A program made the position numbers and the translations under genes. The notes under the pieces were generated by a model. It was not told the DNA's origin. It did no database searches and saw nothing but the letters and a program-made list of their open reading frames with translations. Positions 24,424-34,436 of a stretch of DNA of 64,000 bases are shown one piece after another. Within the stretch, counting starts at the first letter, position 1. Each line of letters begins with the position of its first letter. Location of the stretch: NCBI RefSeq assembly GCF_030818575.1, contig NZ_JAUTAL010000001.1:2356001-2420000 (forward strand), read 5' to 3'. The DNA comes from Chryseobacterium camelliae (lineage in GTDB: Bacteria > Bacteroidota > Bacteroidia > Flavobacteriales > Weeksellaceae).

Positions 24424-25407
24424 ATGAAATACGCTAACAATATTCTTGAAACGATAGGAAATACGCCCCTGGTAAAGCTGAATAAGGTCCTTGGAGAAGA
24501 TTTCCCTGCATTGGTTCTTGCCAAAGTGGAGACCTTCAATCCCGGGAACTCAGTAAAAGACAGGATGGCTGTGAAAATGATTGAAGATGCCGAAAAAGAC
24601 GGCAGATTGAAGCCAGGCGGGACCATTATTGAAGGGACTTCCGGAAATACCGGAATGGGGCTTGCCCTTGCCGCCATCATCAAAGGCTACAAATGTATTT
24701 TTGTAACGAATTCCAAACAGTCCAAAGAAAAATGCGATATCCTGCGTGCCGTAGGTGCTGAAGTTATTGTATGTCCCACTGACGTAAAACCTACAGATCC
24801 GCGTTCTTATTATTCGGTTTCCAAAAGACTGGCTACTGAAACAGAAAACGGATGGTATGTTAACCAATATGATAATTTATCCAACAGAGCCGCTCATTAC
24901 GAGTCTACTGCACCGGAAATCTGGGAACAGACGGAAGGCAAACTGACCCATTTTGTGGTTGGTGCCGGAACGGGAGGTACCATTACCGGGTGCGGCATGT
25001 TTTTTAAGGAGAAAAATCCTGATATTAAGGTTATTGGTGTGGACACTTACGGTTCTATCCTGAAAGAATTCCATGAGACCGGTGAACTTCATTATGATCA
25101 TGCCTACACTTATATCACAGAAGGAATCGGGGAAGATATCATCCCTGACAATTATGATATGTCCATCATTGATCATTTTGAAAAGGTAACAGATAAAGAC
25201 GGAGCTATTTATGCCCGGAAACTGGCTAAGGAAGAAGGGATCTTCTGCGGCTACTCTGCCGGAAGCGCCATTGCTTCACTGGTACAGATGAAAGACCAGT
25301 TCACAAAAGATGATATTATCGTTGTTTTGCTTCACGACCATGGTTCAAGATATGTAGGAAAAGTATATAATGATGAATGGATGAGAGAAATGGGCTGGCT
25401 TGACTGA
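24424..25407 (+). CDS. PLP-dependent cysteine synthase family enzyme (CysK/CBS-like)
   Basis: A 327-residue fold-type II PLP enzyme. The Schiff-base lysine is in FNPGNSVKDRMA (normally PSSVKDR; here G-N replaces S-S). The substrate loop is EGTSGNTGMGLALAA and the phosphate cup is GAGTGGTITGCG. The SAGSAIASL motif binds the PLP ring nitrogen. It could make cysteine from O-acetylserine or cystathionine from homocysteine. The long N-loop and the DHGSRYVGKVYNDEWM end favour the cystathionine-beta-synthase-like branch without CBS domains. A strong terminator follows. Confidence 0.9.
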   Translation: MKYANNILETIGNTPLVKLNKVLGEDFPALVLAKVETFNPGNSVKDRMAVKMIEDAEKDGRLKPGGTIIEGTSGNTGMGLALAAIIKGYKCIFVTNSKQSKEKCDILRAVGAEVIVCPTDVKPTDPRSYYSVSKRLATETENGWYVNQYDNLSNRAAHYESTAPEIWEQTEGKLTHFVVGAGTGGTITGCGMFFKEKNPDIKVIGVDTYGSILKEFHETGELHYDHAYTYITEGIGEDIIPDNYDMSIIDHFEKVTDKDGAIYARKLAKEEGIFCGYSAGSAIASLVQMKDQFTKDDIIVVLLHDHGSRYVGKVYNDEWMREMGWLD

Positions 25408-25423
25408 TCCCCATACTTATCAT

Positions 25424-25462
25424 AAAAAAACAGAGTACATCGATTTGTACTCTGTTTTTTTT
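25424..25462. terminator. Bidirectional terminator
   Basis: ACAGAGTACA, six-base loop, TGTACTCTGT, flanked by A-run on the left and T8 on the right. It serves the convergent cysteine-synthase-family and 25469-25999 genes. Confidence 0.85.
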
Positions 25463-25468
25463 ATTTCT

Positions 25469-25999
25469 TTATTTATCAACTATATTTTCCGCTATTATTT
25501 TCTTTAGGAACTGATGATCCTCCTTACTCATGGATGCTACCGGAAACATATAATTGTATTTGCCCTCCAGCGCTATATATTTTGGCTGAATGTCGAAAGC
25601 GGTAAAATCTTTCCATTCGCTGGTTTCTTTTTCACCATCAATATTAACGGTAAAAAAATTTCCGTTTACCCTGATTTCATATATTTTGCATCGGTCCAAA
25701 ATATCCAGGTAAGCATTGACCTGTTTTTTCCATCTTGACACTTTATTGATGCTGACGGACAGGAAAACGGCACATAACAGAAACAGGAAGCTGACGAAAT
25801 ATAAAATTCCCGATTTCTCCTTACTGAATTCATCCCTGAAAAGAAATAAAATCAAAAGGATCAGCGCCGTGAGTATGGTAGTTACCGTTTTCCCCTTTGT
25901 TGTTGGCGAGAAAAACAGGCTTCCCTGATTACCATTGAAATAAATTTCTTCAAAATATGCCCGTTCAGGGTTCAGTACAATTACTTTTTCTTCAGTCAT
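25469..25999 (-). CDS. Two-helix membrane protein (YcxB-like C-terminus)
   Basis: A 176-residue protein from ATG 25999 (MTEEKVIVL). A GTG further out at 26059 is rejected, since a -7 box lies between. Two membrane helices (TVTTILTALILLILFLF and GILYFVSFLFLLCAVFL) separate a short N-terminal domain from a C-terminal domain with DIQPKYIALEGKYNYMFPV, reminiscent of YcxB-like proteins. Function unknown. Confidence 0.65.
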   Translation of the reverse strand: MTEEKVIVLNPERAYFEEIYFNGNQGSLFFSPTTKGKTVTTILTALILLILFLFRDEFSKEKSGILYFVSFLFLLCAVFLSVSINKVSRWKKQVNAYLDILDRCKIYEIRVNGNFFTVNIDGEKETSEWKDFTAFDIQPKYIALEGKYNYMFPVASMSKEDHQFLKKIIAENIVDK

Positions 26000-26016
26000 A
26001 CGATTATTTGTACCTG

Positions 26017-26024
26017 CAAAGCTA
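26017..26024 (-). promoter_or_regulatory. -7 box for the 25469-25999 gene
   Basis: TAGCTTTG on the minus strand matches TAnnTTTG and decides the start at 25999. Confidence 0.55.
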
Positions 26025-26121
26025 ACCAATTGGGCTGATATGAACCGATTATTGTCCACTAAAGATTCATGATCCTGAAATTTGTGATGACTGACCGCGG
26101 TATAAATTAGGCAATTACCAA

Positions 26122-26424
26122 TTATCCTTCTTCATACCGACTGCCAATGGCAGCCAGCCTGGCCATGAGCTCACGGTTTTTCTGTTTCATATCCTCAAGT
26201 TTTTTCAGCATGTCATGGATAACTTCCAGCCCCGGAAGGTTGATTTCCAGGTCGTAATGCCAGTTGGCAAATTTTTCAAATGCTGGCAGATCCTCGTACA
26301 TCAGGTAGCTCGTATTGTTTTCCGTCTTTACGGTTAGCAAACCATTATCTACCAGATCGTTAAAAAATGTAATTTCTATATTGTATATTTTTACGAGTTC
26401 TTCCCTCGATATTTTTTCAGTCAT
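26122..26424 (-). CDS. cbpM: CbpM-like chaperone modulator
   Basis: A 100-residue protein with a MerR-like helix pair (ISREELVKIYNIEITFFNDLV, then YEDLPAFEKFANWHYDLEIN) and a C-terminal coiled coil (MLKKLEDMKQKNRELM). CbpM binds the J-domain protein CbpA and inhibits it. The gene lies 3 bases downstream of the CbpA-like gene, the expected partner. Confidence 0.85.
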   Translation of the reverse strand: MTEKISREELVKIYNIEITFFNDLVDNGLLTVKTENNTSYLMYEDLPAFEKFANWHYDLEINLPGLEVIHDMLKKLEDMKQKNRELMARLAAIGSRYEEG

Positions 26425-26427
26425 GGC

Positions 26428-27339
26428 TCAGGAATTTTTCAGTTGTTCAAAAAGTTCTTTCTGCTTATCGGTAAGATGGGTCGGTATTTTTACATCATAG
26501 GTCACCAGGAGATCTCCATATTGCCCTTCTTTCTTGTATACGGGAAATCCTTTTCCTTTCAGCCGAACGGTTGTCCCGTTCTGTGTTCCTGGTTTTACTT
26601 TAAGTTTAACAGTTCCTTCAAGGGTTTTTACATTTACTTCGCCTCCGAGCACTGCGGTACACAGATCAATGGTCACTTTTGTTTTCAGGTTATTCTCTAC
26701 CCTTTCAAAATCAGGGTCAGGAGGAATGGTAAACGTAATATAAAGGTCTCCGGCCGGTCCGCCGTTAACTCCTGGTCCGCCGTGTCCTTTCAGTTTAATC
26801 TGCTGCCCGTCATAAACACCCGCCGGAATGGTGATCCTTACTTTCTTCCCGTTGATTTCAAATGTCTGGGGATGGGTAACTGCAGCGTCTCTAAGGCTCA
26901 GGTTGAGCTCAGCGTGTATATCCTGGCCTTTGAATTTACCTGAAGCGCTTCCCCGTGAACTTCTTCCGAAACCTCCGCCGCCACCGAACATGCTCTGAAA
27001 GAAGTCTGAAAAATCTTCACCTTCTCCAAAATCGGCACCTGAAAAGCCTCCTCCAAAATTCTGCCCCTGATACTGCCTTTGCTGTTGCTGCTGTGCTTTT
27101 TCATATTCTTCACCGTGTTTCCAGTGCTCGCCATATTTATCATATTTTGCACGGTTTTCTGGATTGCTCAATACTTCATTGGCTTCATTGAGCTCTTTAA
27201 ACTTTCTTTCTGCTTCTTTATCACCTGGATTGAGATCAGGATGAAGCTTCCTGGCTAGTTTCCGGTAAGCTTTCTTAATGTCATCCTGGGTGGCGTTCTT
27301 ATCTACGCCGAGAATGTTATAGTAATCTATATAAGCCAT
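26428..27339 (-). CDS. cbpA: CbpA-like DnaJ co-chaperone
   Basis: A 303-residue J-protein. The start is set at ATG 27339 ([16 protein letters not shown]), as in the family. The J-domain covers about residues 1-70 with the HPD motif in [12 protein letters not shown] Gly/Phe-rich linker follows ([15 protein letters not shown]), then two C-terminal substrate-binding domains ([20 protein letters not shown] to the end). The cysteine zinc finger of DnaJ is absent, which defines the CbpA type. It stimulates DnaK. Confidence 0.93.
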   Translation of the reverse strand: MAYIDYYNILGVDKNATQDDIKKAYRKLARKLHPDLNPGDKEAERKFKELNEANEVLSNPENRAKYDKYGEHWKHGEEYEKAQQQQQRQYQGQNFGGGFSGADFGEGEDFSDFFQSMFGGGGGFGRSSRGSASGKFKGQDIHAELNLSLRDAAVTHPQTFEINGKKVRITIPAGVYDGQQIKLKGHGGPGVNGGPAGDLYITFTIPPDPDFERVENNLKTKVTIDLCTAVLGGEVNVKTLEGTVKLKVKPGTQNGTTVRLKGKGFPVYKKEGQYGDLLVTYDVKIPTHLTDKQKELFEQLKNS

Positions 27340-27428
27340 AGAACAGTGTTTTTCTAAATTCAGCAAATTTGATGCTGGAATCTTCTACAGAAGTGTTAAA
27401 TAAAGCTATCTTTGATAAAAAGCAGTAT

Positions 27429-28634
27429 ATGAAAGAGGTATTAAAGAACTATTCCGGGATTCTCTGGCTGTTATCCGGCATTATGTTGGGAAGCATCATA
27501 GGAATATTTGCTCCGGGAACCGTAACTTACCTGAAACCTTTGGGCGATATTTTCCTGAACCTTCTTTTTGTAAGTGTCGTCCCGCTGGTCTTTTTTGCCG
27601 TGGCCAATTCTATTGCCTCCCTTGAACAGCAATCTGAATTCGGGAAAATTGTACTGACTATGATTCTCACTTTTCTTCTATTCATCCTCATTGCGGCTCT
27701 CTTTACCATAGGTGCCGTTTATCTGTTTCCGATTTCAGGAATCAGCGGGAGTGCGGAAGCGCTTGTGGAAACGGTTTCTGAAGACAGCTGGGGGAATAGG
27801 ATCGTCAGTTTCTTTACAGTGGGTGAATTTACAGAATTGTTTTCCCGCAAGAATATGCTTGCCCTGCTTATCTTTGCTTTCCTCACGGGTTTTGCCGCCA
27901 GAAAATCGGGTGAGAAGGGACATTTATTCAGGGAATTTATGGCGTCTGGTTATGAAGTGATGAAAGAACTGCTGCTGATCATTATGAAACTGGCACCTAT
28001 TGGGCTGGGTGCGTATTTTGCCTATCAGGTGGCAACTCTGGGACCGCAACTGTTTGGATTTTATGCCAAGCCTCTCGGCCTGTATTATGTTGCAGGAATT
28101 GTTTATTTCTTTGTATTTTTCTCCCTCTATGCTTTTATTTCAGATGCTAAAAGCGGAATCAGGAATTTCTGGAGCAATGCTGCCTATCCTACTTTGACGG
28201 CCCTGAGTACCTGCAGCAGCTTTGCCACCATGCCTGCCAATCTTCAGGCTGCAGCAAAAATAGGAGTTCCTAATGCGATTTCAAACCTGGTCATCCCTAT
28301 CGGTACTACCCTGCATAAAAACGGATCCTCCATGTCTTCCATCATTAAAATTTATGTTGCGTTTATGATTATCGGCCGTGATTTTTTTGAGCCAACAAAT
28401 TTACTGCTGGCGCTCGGAATTACCGTTTTTGTAAGCATTGTCGCCGGAGGTATTCCTAATGGCGGATATATTGGGGAAATGCTGATGATCTCAGTCTATA
28501 AGCTACCGCAGGAAGCGGTTCCGGCCGTTATCATCATCGGAACGCTCGTAGATCCTCTTGCTACGGTTTTGAATGCCGTGGGACAGGTGGTGGCTGCCAT
28601 GTTCGTGAACAGGTTTGTAAAGGTGGATGGTTAA
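27429..28634 (+). CDS. Dicarboxylate/amino acid:cation symporter (DAACS family)
   Basis: About 401 residues from ATG 27429 (MKEVLKNYSGILWLLSG). An earlier ATG at 27369 would add 20 polar residues; a TATCTTTG box at 27407-27414 argues for the later start. It has about eight hydrophobic helices plus two re-entrant loops, and the serine-rich substrate motif LSTCSSFATMPANLQAA, then NLVIPIGTTLHKNGSSMSS. It imports C4-dicarboxylates or glutamate/aspartate with Na+ or H+. It diverges from cbpA. Confidence 0.9.
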   Translation: MKEVLKNYSGILWLLSGIMLGSIIGIFAPGTVTYLKPLGDIFLNLLFVSVVPLVFFAVANSIASLEQQSEFGKIVLTMILTFLLFILIAALFTIGAVYLFPISGISGSAEALVETVSEDSWGNRIVSFFTVGEFTELFSRKNMLALLIFAFLTGFAARKSGEKGHLFREFMASGYEVMKELLLIIMKLAPIGLGAYFAYQVATLGPQLFGFYAKPLGLYYVAGIVYFFVFFSLYAFISDAKSGIRNFWSNAAYPTLTALSTCSSFATMPANLQAAAKIGVPNAISNLVIPIGTTLHKNGSSMSSIIKIYVAFMIIGRDFFEPTNLLLALGITVFVSIVAGGIPNGGYIGEMLMISVYKLPQEAVPAVIIIGTLVDPLATVLNAVGQVVAAMFVNRFVKVDG

Positions 28635-28674
28635 GAAATTTTGGATTATGGATTTTGAATGTAGTGTCTTAGAG

Positions 28675-29062
28675 CTATTCACTTCTTTTTACCTGTTCCA
28701 GGTTTTCATATTCTTCAGGGGTAAATAGTCGGTATTCCACCCGAAATGTTTTACCTAAAGGGGTTTCCAGGGAAAAGCCTCCCGGTCCGAAACCATCGGT
28801 GACATCCAGCGTGAAGTGTGAATATTTCCAGTATTCGAATAAGTCGCGGTCGATCCAGAATTCATGACCGTTGATCGTTCCGATCATGGCATCGTTCATC
28901 CTTGGGAAAAAACCTCCCTTCTCAAAACACTGGGGCTGGGTTCCCTCACAACATCCGCCCGCCTGATAAAACATCAGGTCTCCGTATTTTTTTTTCAAGC
29001 TCCCAGATTACTTCCAATGCCTTTTCAGTGGCTGAAAGCCTTGATACTTTCTTAGTTTCCAT
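28675..29062 (-). pseudogene. DUF779-family protein, frameshifted in an A9 run
   Basis: The natural N-terminus METKKVSRLSATEKALEVI starts at ATG 29062. A run of nine A (28985-28993) puts it out of frame with the rest (YGDLMFYQAGGCCEGTQPQC, then GHEFWIDRDLFEYWKYSHFT). Eight A would restore one 128-residue protein. DUF779 genes usually accompany aldehyde or alcohol dehydrogenases, as here (adhP lies just upstream); a paired cysteine motif GGCCEG is present. A shorter protein could start at a TTG at 28998. It is either a true mutation, slippage-controlled, or a sequencing error. Confidence 0.75.
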
Positions 29063-29150
29063 TTTTATATTTTTAATTTCTTGTTTTCTAAAGTTAAAAA
29101 ATTCCGGCGAAATTTCATTTCACCGGAACTCTTAAAAACCTTTATATCAA

Positions 29151-30188
29151 TTAATTTGAACTTCCGGCAATGTCAAGAACGATCCGTCCGTCAATCTGCC
29201 CTTTCTTCATTTTATCAAAAACTTCGTTGATATCTTCCAGCTTTGCAGAAGTTACCGTTGCTTTTACCAGGCCTTCGTTTGCAAAATCCAACGCTTCCTG
29301 AAGATCTTTTCTTGTTCCTACGATAGATCCTCTTACGGTAATTCTTTTCAGTACCGTATCAAAGATCGGAAGCTCGAATGAACCCGGCGGCAATCCGTTC
29401 AGGGCAATAGTCCCTTTCCTTCTCAATACATCAATTCCCTGTTTGAACGCGATGGGAGAAACGGCTGTAATCAATGCACCGTGCATTCCGCCTACTTCTT
29501 TGTGGAGGTACTCTCCCGGATCTGTATTTTTTGCGTTTACCACAAGATCAGCTCCCAGCTTTTTTGCCAATTCCAACTTATCATCCGCCACATCAATAGC
29601 TGCCACATGCATTCCCATGGCTTTGGCATACTGAACCGCAACGTGCCCTAATCCTCCGATCCCTGAAATAGCAACCCATTCTCCCGGCTTTGTTTCGGTC
29701 TCTTTTAATCCTTTGTAGACTGTAACTCCGGCACACAGAATCGGGGCAATTTCCAAAAAGTTGACATCCGGTTTCAAATGTCCTACATATCTAGAATCGG
29801 CAATTACATATTCCGCAAAGCCACCATCTACGCTATAGCCTCCGTTTTTCTGAGCTTCACACAGGGTTTCCCAGCCTGTAATACAATAATCGCAGCATCC
29901 ACAGGCAGAATATAGCCAGGGAACACCTACAGCATCACCTTCTTTTACCTGGGCTTCCGGACCACAGGCAACGACAATGCCTACTCCTTCATGCCCTGGA
30001 ATTAATGGCATTTTTGGTTTTACAGGCCAGTCGCCATCGACTGCATGTAAATCAGTATGGCAAACGCCGCAGGCAATTACTTTCACCAACACCTCATATC
30101 TACCAGGTTCTCTTACAGCAACTTCTTCTATTTTTAAAGGTTGCCCGTAGCCCTGAACTAGGGCGGCTTTCATTGTTTTTGGGATCAT
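29151..30188 (-). CDS. adhP: Zinc-dependent alcohol dehydrogenase (AdhP type)
   Basis: A 345-residue MDR enzyme. The catalytic zinc ligands are in [15 protein letters not shown] and GHEGVGIV; the structural zinc site is the four-cysteine loop [15 protein letters not shown]. The NAD-binding motif is [13 protein letters not shown]. It interconverts primary alcohols and aldehydes. The neighbours (DUF779, aldehyde dehydrogenase and its AraC regulator) suggest an alcohol oxidation or aldehyde detoxification locus. Confidence 0.94.
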   Translation of the reverse strand: MIPKTMKAALVQGYGQPLKIEEVAVREPGRYEVLVKVIACGVCHTDLHAVDGDWPVKPKMPLIPGHEGVGIVVACGPEAQVKEGDAVGVPWLYSACGCCDYCITGWETLCEAQKNGGYSVDGGFAEYVIADSRYVGHLKPDVNFLEIAPILCAGVTVYKGLKETETKPGEWVAISGIGGLGHVAVQYAKAMGMHVAAIDVADDKLELAKKLGADLVVNAKNTDPGEYLHKEVGGMHGALITAVSPIAFKQGIDVLRRKGTIALNGLPPGSFELPIFDTVLKRITVRGSIVGTRKDLQEALDFANEGLVKATVTSAKLEDINEVFDKMKKGQIDGRIVLDIAGSSN

Positions 30189-30365
30189 AGTTTAATTTTT
30201 TTGATTTTAGTTTTAATTTGTACTTTTTTTCAGTTGCTGATGTTAAAATCAAACTGTTTCCGATTCAGTTTTTATATGAATCTGATCGTTTTCCTTTAAA
30301 AATTTTCACTTCAGCTCCTGCTTACCTGAATTCTTCAGGCAAGGAAACATAGCTGTCTGCGTGAG

Positions 30366-30478
30366 GGATAGAAAGGGGCTCGCTGAAAGCGGGCGTGCAA
30401 AGCACCGGAACAAAGTGGAGCCCTGGATAGCCCGGCCGCCTTCACCGTTGCAAGACGGGGAAGACGGACACGCCATCG
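30366..30478. repeat. GC-rich intergenic element (dispersed-repeat-like)
   Basis: About 115 bases of GC-rich non-coding sequence in a 301-base spacer. It begins GATAGAAAGGGGCTCGC, contains GCGGGCGTGCAAAGC and GGAGCCCTGGATAGCCCG, and ends GACGGACACGCC. The text resembles short repeats common between Chryseobacterium genes (memory, not search). It could fold, but no coding frame is supported. The rest of the spacer (30189-30365) should carry the adhP promoter. Confidence 0.4.
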
Positions 30479-30489
30479 ATTATTAAAAA

Positions 30490-32019
30490 TTAAAAGAAAC
30501 CTAATTTGTTCTTGTTGTAAGAAATCAGCATATTTTTGGTCTGACGGTAATGATCCAGCATCATTTTATGATTCTCTCTACCGATTCCCGATTGCTTATA
30601 GCCTCCGAACGGTGCTCCCGCCGGATAGGAATGGTACTGGTTCACCCAAACCCTTCCCGCCTGGATCTTTCTCGGAATATTGTACAGCTGATGCGCATCT
30701 CTTGTCCAGACTCCAGCCCCTAAACCATAAATGGTATCGTTGGCAATTTTTACAGCATCTTCCTCGTCTTTGAAAGTTGTAAACGCCAATACCGGCCCGA
30801 AGATTTCCTCCTGGAAGATCCTCATTCTGTTATTCCCTTTAAAGATGGTCGGCTGGATGTAATATCCGTTTTCCAGTCCGTCTCCTACATGATTCACATC
30901 TCCTCCGGTAAGCACTTCCGCTCCTTCTTCTTTCCCAAGCTTAATGTACGAAAGAATCTTATCTTTCTGGATCTGAGAAGCCTGCGCTCCCATCATTACG
31001 GTTTTATCTAAAGGATTCCCTACTTTAATGGCTTTTACCCTTTGAATCACTTTTTCAATGAATGCATCTGCAATATCCTCCTGTACAAGCAGCCTGGACG
31101 GGCAGGTACAGATTTCCCCCTGGTTCAGGGCAAATAATACCGCACCTTCAATAGCTTTATCCAGGAATTCGTCATCAGCGTCCATCACCGAGCTGAAGAA
31201 GACGTTTGGAGATTTTCCTCCCAATTCGAGGGTTACCGGAATAATATTTTCCGTAGCATACTGCATCACCAGCCTTCCGGTAGCGGTAGATCCGGTAAAT
31301 GCTGCTTTGGCCACTTTAGGATTAGTAACCAGCGCTCTTCCCAGTTCTGCTCCGAAACCGTTGACTATATTAACAACTCCTGCCGGCAACAAGTCCCCAA
31401 TAAGTTCCATCAGAACCATAATGGAGATCGGTGTGCTTTCAGCAGGTTTAAGTACGACGCAGTTTCCTGCTGCAAGTGCCGGAGCCAGCTTCCAGACCGC
31501 CATCAGGATCGGGAAATTCCACGGGATGATCTGTGCAATAACGCCCAGCGGTTCGTGGACAATCAGGGATACGGTATCCTTATCCAGTTCGTTATGTGAT
31601 CCCTCCTCAGCACGGATTACGGAAGCGAAATACCTGAAATGGTCAATCGCCAGCGGAATATCCGCAGCCAGGGTTTCGCGTACCGCTTTACCGTTGTCAA
31701 TAGTTTCTACGGTAGCCAGGTACTCCAGGTTCTGCTCTATCCGGTCTGCAATTTTATTCAGGATAATACTTCTTTCGGTAGAAGAAGTGTCTTTCCAGGT
31801 CTGAAAAGCTTTTTCCGCAGCATTTACTGCCAGTTCCAGATCTTCCTTAGAAGAATGTGCCGCTTGCGTAAATACTTTACCGTCTACCGGAGAAACGACA
31901 TCAAAATACTGCCTGTTTACCGGCGCCGTAAATTGTCCGTTAATATAGTTGTCATATTTTCCTTTGAATTCAGGCCACTGTAAAAGTGTGCCGGATTGTT
32001 GTTCTGTCGTAGTGCTCAT
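30490..32019 (-). CDS. NAD-dependent aldehyde dehydrogenase
   Basis: A 509-residue ALDH. It has the NAD-binding and catalytic blocks [34 protein letters not shown] (catalytic Glu) and [15 protein letters not shown] (catalytic Cys), and the C-terminal [15 protein letters not shown]. It is most like the acetaldehyde/aliphatic ALDH (ExaC/AcoD) group, in which the catalytic cysteine is followed by a second one. It is divergent from the AraC regulator gene. Confidence 0.94.
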   Translation of the reverse strand: MSTTTEQQSGTLLQWPEFKGKYDNYINGQFTAPVNRQYFDVVSPVDGKVFTQAAHSSKEDLELAVNAAEKAFQTWKDTSSTERSIILNKIADRIEQNLEYLATVETIDNGKAVRETLAADIPLAIDHFRYFASVIRAEEGSHNELDKDTVSLIVHEPLGVIAQIIPWNFPILMAVWKLAPALAAGNCVVLKPAESTPISIMVLMELIGDLLPAGVVNIVNGFGAELGRALVTNPKVAKAAFTGSTATGRLVMQYATENIIPVTLELGGKSPNVFFSSVMDADDEFLDKAIEGAVLFALNQGEICTCPSRLLVQEDIADAFIEKVIQRVKAIKVGNPLDKTVMMGAQASQIQKDKILSYIKLGKEEGAEVLTGGDVNHVGDGLENGYYIQPTIFKGNNRMRIFQEEIFGPVLAFTTFKDEEDAVKIANDTIYGLGAGVWTRDAHQLYNIPRKIQAGRVWVNQYHSYPAGAPFGGYKQSGIGRENHKMMLDHYRQTKNMLISYNKNKLGFF

Positions 32020-32171
32020 AACTGTGTTATTTGAATTTTAATTTTATATTGTAACCAAATTACACATCTCGTGAAAAAACAAATAGCATAATCGTACAGA
32101 AAAACTTCACAATCGTATTGCACCCATCAATTTTATCATTTCATTAACAAAACTACTGTGTTAAAATTGTT

Positions 32172-32179
32172 TATATTTG
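32172..32179 (+). promoter_or_regulatory. -7 box of the AraC-type regulator gene
   Basis: TATATTTG matches TAnnTTTG, 29 bases ahead of the ATG at 32209; it supports this later start. Confidence 0.5.
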
Positions 32180-32208
32180 GGTTAATATCACCATTAAAAT
32201 GTTTCGCT

Positions 32209-33123
32209 ATGAATTCTAATAAGGTTTTACTCAACAGACCCGCACTGAAAGCGGAAAAGCAGCTATCCACTCTGATTGAACACCGAACCACGTTCAACCT
32301 TAACAACTGCGAATTCAGCATTTATGAAACTCACAGGGCTGCTTACGGCGTAAAACTGCATTTTGACCATATTGCCTTTACCGCGATGCTCCGCGGTAAG
32401 AAGCACATGAAACTGGAAGATAAAACGGGCTATTTCGATTATTTTCCCGGTGAAAGCATCCTCGTTGCTCCCGGTGAAACTATGGTCATTGATTTTCCCG
32501 AAGCGGATGAAACCCCATCACAATGCATTTCCCTAAGCCTTAATCCCGATTTTATCGAAAATTCTCTTCAGAACCTGAACTATCACCTTCCCAAAATTGA
32601 CGAAACCTCGCAGTGGAACATTCAACTGGATGAATATTTCCTGTTCAACAACCCTTCTCTTGCCTCTGCCACCAACAATATTATGCGCATCGCCATGGAC
32701 GATAATTCTCAAAAGGATATCATGGCCGATTTCGCTCTTAAGGAGCTGCTGATCCGTCTGATGCAAACCCAGGCCAGAAGCATGGTGGAAAAGAATATCA
32801 CCAGGAATAAATCCCGCATCAGTTTAGCCGTCGACTACATTCGCAAAAACCTCCATCAGAAACTGACCATAGAAAAGATTGCTGAATTTGTTTACGTCAG
32901 CAAATCCAATTTCTTCAAGCTTTTCAAAGAAGAGCTGGGCATCTCCCCCAACGATTTCATTTTACAGGAACGCATCAACCGCGCCAAAGAACTGCTGGCC
33001 ACCCAGAACAGCATCAAAGAAACGGCTTTCCAGACCGGCTTTTCAGATGCGAATTATTTTACGCGGGTGTTTAAGCAATGGGTAGGCGTGACGCCGGGGA
33101 GCTATCGGGAGAGGAGGATGTGA
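32209..33123 (+). CDS. AraC-family regulator next to aldehyde dehydrogenase
   Basis: 304 residues from ATG 32209 (MNSNKVLLNRPALKAEKQ). The N-terminal half is an AraC_N-type cupin-like sensor domain (HFDHIAFTAMLRGKKHMKLE, FPGESILVAPGETMVIDFP). The C-terminal half holds two HTH motifs (LTIEKIAEFVYVSKSNFFKL, then IKETAFQTGFSDANYFTRVF) and the ending KQWVGVTPGSYRE. The divergent placement suggests it activates the aldehyde dehydrogenase gene in response to an alcohol or aldehyde. Confidence 0.9.
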   Translation: MNSNKVLLNRPALKAEKQLSTLIEHRTTFNLNNCEFSIYETHRAAYGVKLHFDHIAFTAMLRGKKHMKLEDKTGYFDYFPGESILVAPGETMVIDFPEADETPSQCISLSLNPDFIENSLQNLNYHLPKIDETSQWNIQLDEYFLFNNPSLASATNNIMRIAMDDNSQKDIMADFALKELLIRLMQTQARSMVEKNITRNKSRISLAVDYIRKNLHQKLTIEKIAEFVYVSKSNFFKLFKEELGISPNDFILQERINRAKELLATQNSIKETAFQTGFSDANYFTRVFKQWVGVTPGSYRERRM

Positions 33124-33347
33124 TAGAACTTAAATCTTTTTTTTCTTTTTCTAAATCCTTACTGGCACGTGCGGCATTCAGGGATTTTAATATTTACAAC
33201 GATTCGTTTGACTATTATTTTCTACATAATTCATGTTATATATTGATTTTTCAAAATTTGCTATACATACATTAATCTGAACAATATTCCTATTCCGTAG
33301 TACATAACCGGTTATTTACTACTCAATCAAAATGATTACTCATTACC

Positions 33348-33782
33348 CTAATCCTGAGACTTGCAGCCCATCGCTGCATCTTTGAGTTGATTTTCAATAG
33401 AATTGCCATCGAGCAATGCCCAGTGTTCGATAATCTTACCTTCTTTAATTTTAAAATATCGATAACCAATAACTGACACTTCTGCACCAGCCGGTTCAAT
33501 ATTACGCCAGATTCCGATATGTTTCAGATACATTCTGAATTTAATCATCGATTTATCATTTTCCGTTACCTGCTCTTCTATTACGGACCGATGTTTAAAA
33601 GATTTGCCTGTACCTATGATCCAGCTTTTTAAACCTTCTGCATTCGGGGGCAGGTTAGCAGGCAGCGAGTGATCTACAAAATCAGCATGAATATAATTTT
33701 TTAATAGATCAAACCGACTTTCATTCCATATATCAGTTATAAACTGTTGTATTAATTCCCTTTTGCTTTTTAAAGTATCCAT
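33348..33782 (-). CDS. SnoaL-like / ester-cyclase-family protein
   Basis: A 144-residue NTF2-like fold protein: FITDIWNESRFDLLKNYIHA, DFVDHSLPANLPPN, then VIGYRYFKIKEGKIIEHWALLD. The family (SnoaL, PF07366) includes polyketide cyclases, but many members have other or unknown roles. It follows the Crp-type regulator by 66 bases on the same strand. No polyketide genes are near. Confidence 0.8.
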   Translation of the reverse strand: MDTLKSKRELIQQFITDIWNESRFDLLKNYIHADFVDHSLPANLPPNAEGLKSWIIGTGKSFKHRSVIEEQVTENDKSMIKFRMYLKHIGIWRNIEPAGAEVSVIGYRYFKIKEGKIIEHWALLDGNSIENQLKDAAMGCKSQD

Positions 33783-33848
33783 ATCTTTTTTTTAGCAAAG
33801 CTAAAAGACTTACTAAAAAAAATGTGCGGCAATTGTCACATATTTGAA

Positions 33849-34436
33849 TTATTTACGTCCTCGTATGCGGCTTAACGTTTCCCTTGAAACACCAATATAG
33901 GAGGCAATCTGGCTTAGTGTTGCCTTTTGAAATAACAAGGGACGGCTCTTTAAAAGGAAAGCATACCTTTCGGCTGGCGTTTTAAGTTTAAATAGGTTGG
34001 TCTGTTCTTCCTGTTCTGCCAATAATTGTTCCAGCAGCATTCTACCAAAGCACGCAATTTCCAGCGATACCTCATAAAGTTGCTGTAGGGTTTGCTTTTC
34101 AAAACTCAGAACAACGGATTTTTCGGTCATCTGGATTTCGTATTTCGATGGTGTTCCATTACGCAAGCTGGTTAAATTAGTTACAAAGTCTCCTTTTAAA
34201 TGAAAATTCAAGTTGATTTCCTTGCTTTTGTTAAAACATAGCGACCGGGCAAATCCCTGTTCTATGAAGTAAATATTCTTGCAAACCTGATCTGGGTTCA
34301 AAAGAGAATCATTTTTTTCAATATGACGTATCCTTACACAATCAAGCAATTTTCGCTCGCCATCCTCAGACAACGAATGGATTGACCTGATTTTATTCAA
34401 AAAGCCAGTGTAGAATGAAGCAGGTTGTTCTTTCAT
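33849..34436 (-). CDS. Crp/Fnr-family regulator
   Basis: A 195-residue protein. The N-terminal cyclic-nucleotide-binding-like domain (about residues 20-135) has KNIYFIEQGFARSLCFNKSK but not the full cAMP phosphate pocket. The C-terminal HTH is TLSQIASYIGVSRETLSRIR. It lacks Fnr cysteines. The small size and sequence place it in the Bacteroidota subgroup of unclear ligand. Likely co-transcribed with the SnoaL-like gene. Confidence 0.88.
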   Translation of the reverse strand: MKEQPASFYTGFLNKIRSIHSLSEDGERKLLDCVRIRHIEKNDSLLNPDQVCKNIYFIEQGFARSLCFNKSKEINLNFHLKGDFVTNLTSLRNGTPSKYEIQMTEKSVVLSFEKQTLQQLYEVSLEIACFGRMLLEQLLAEQEEQTNLFKLKTPAERYAFLLKSRPLLFQKATLSQIASYIGVSRETLSRIRGRK

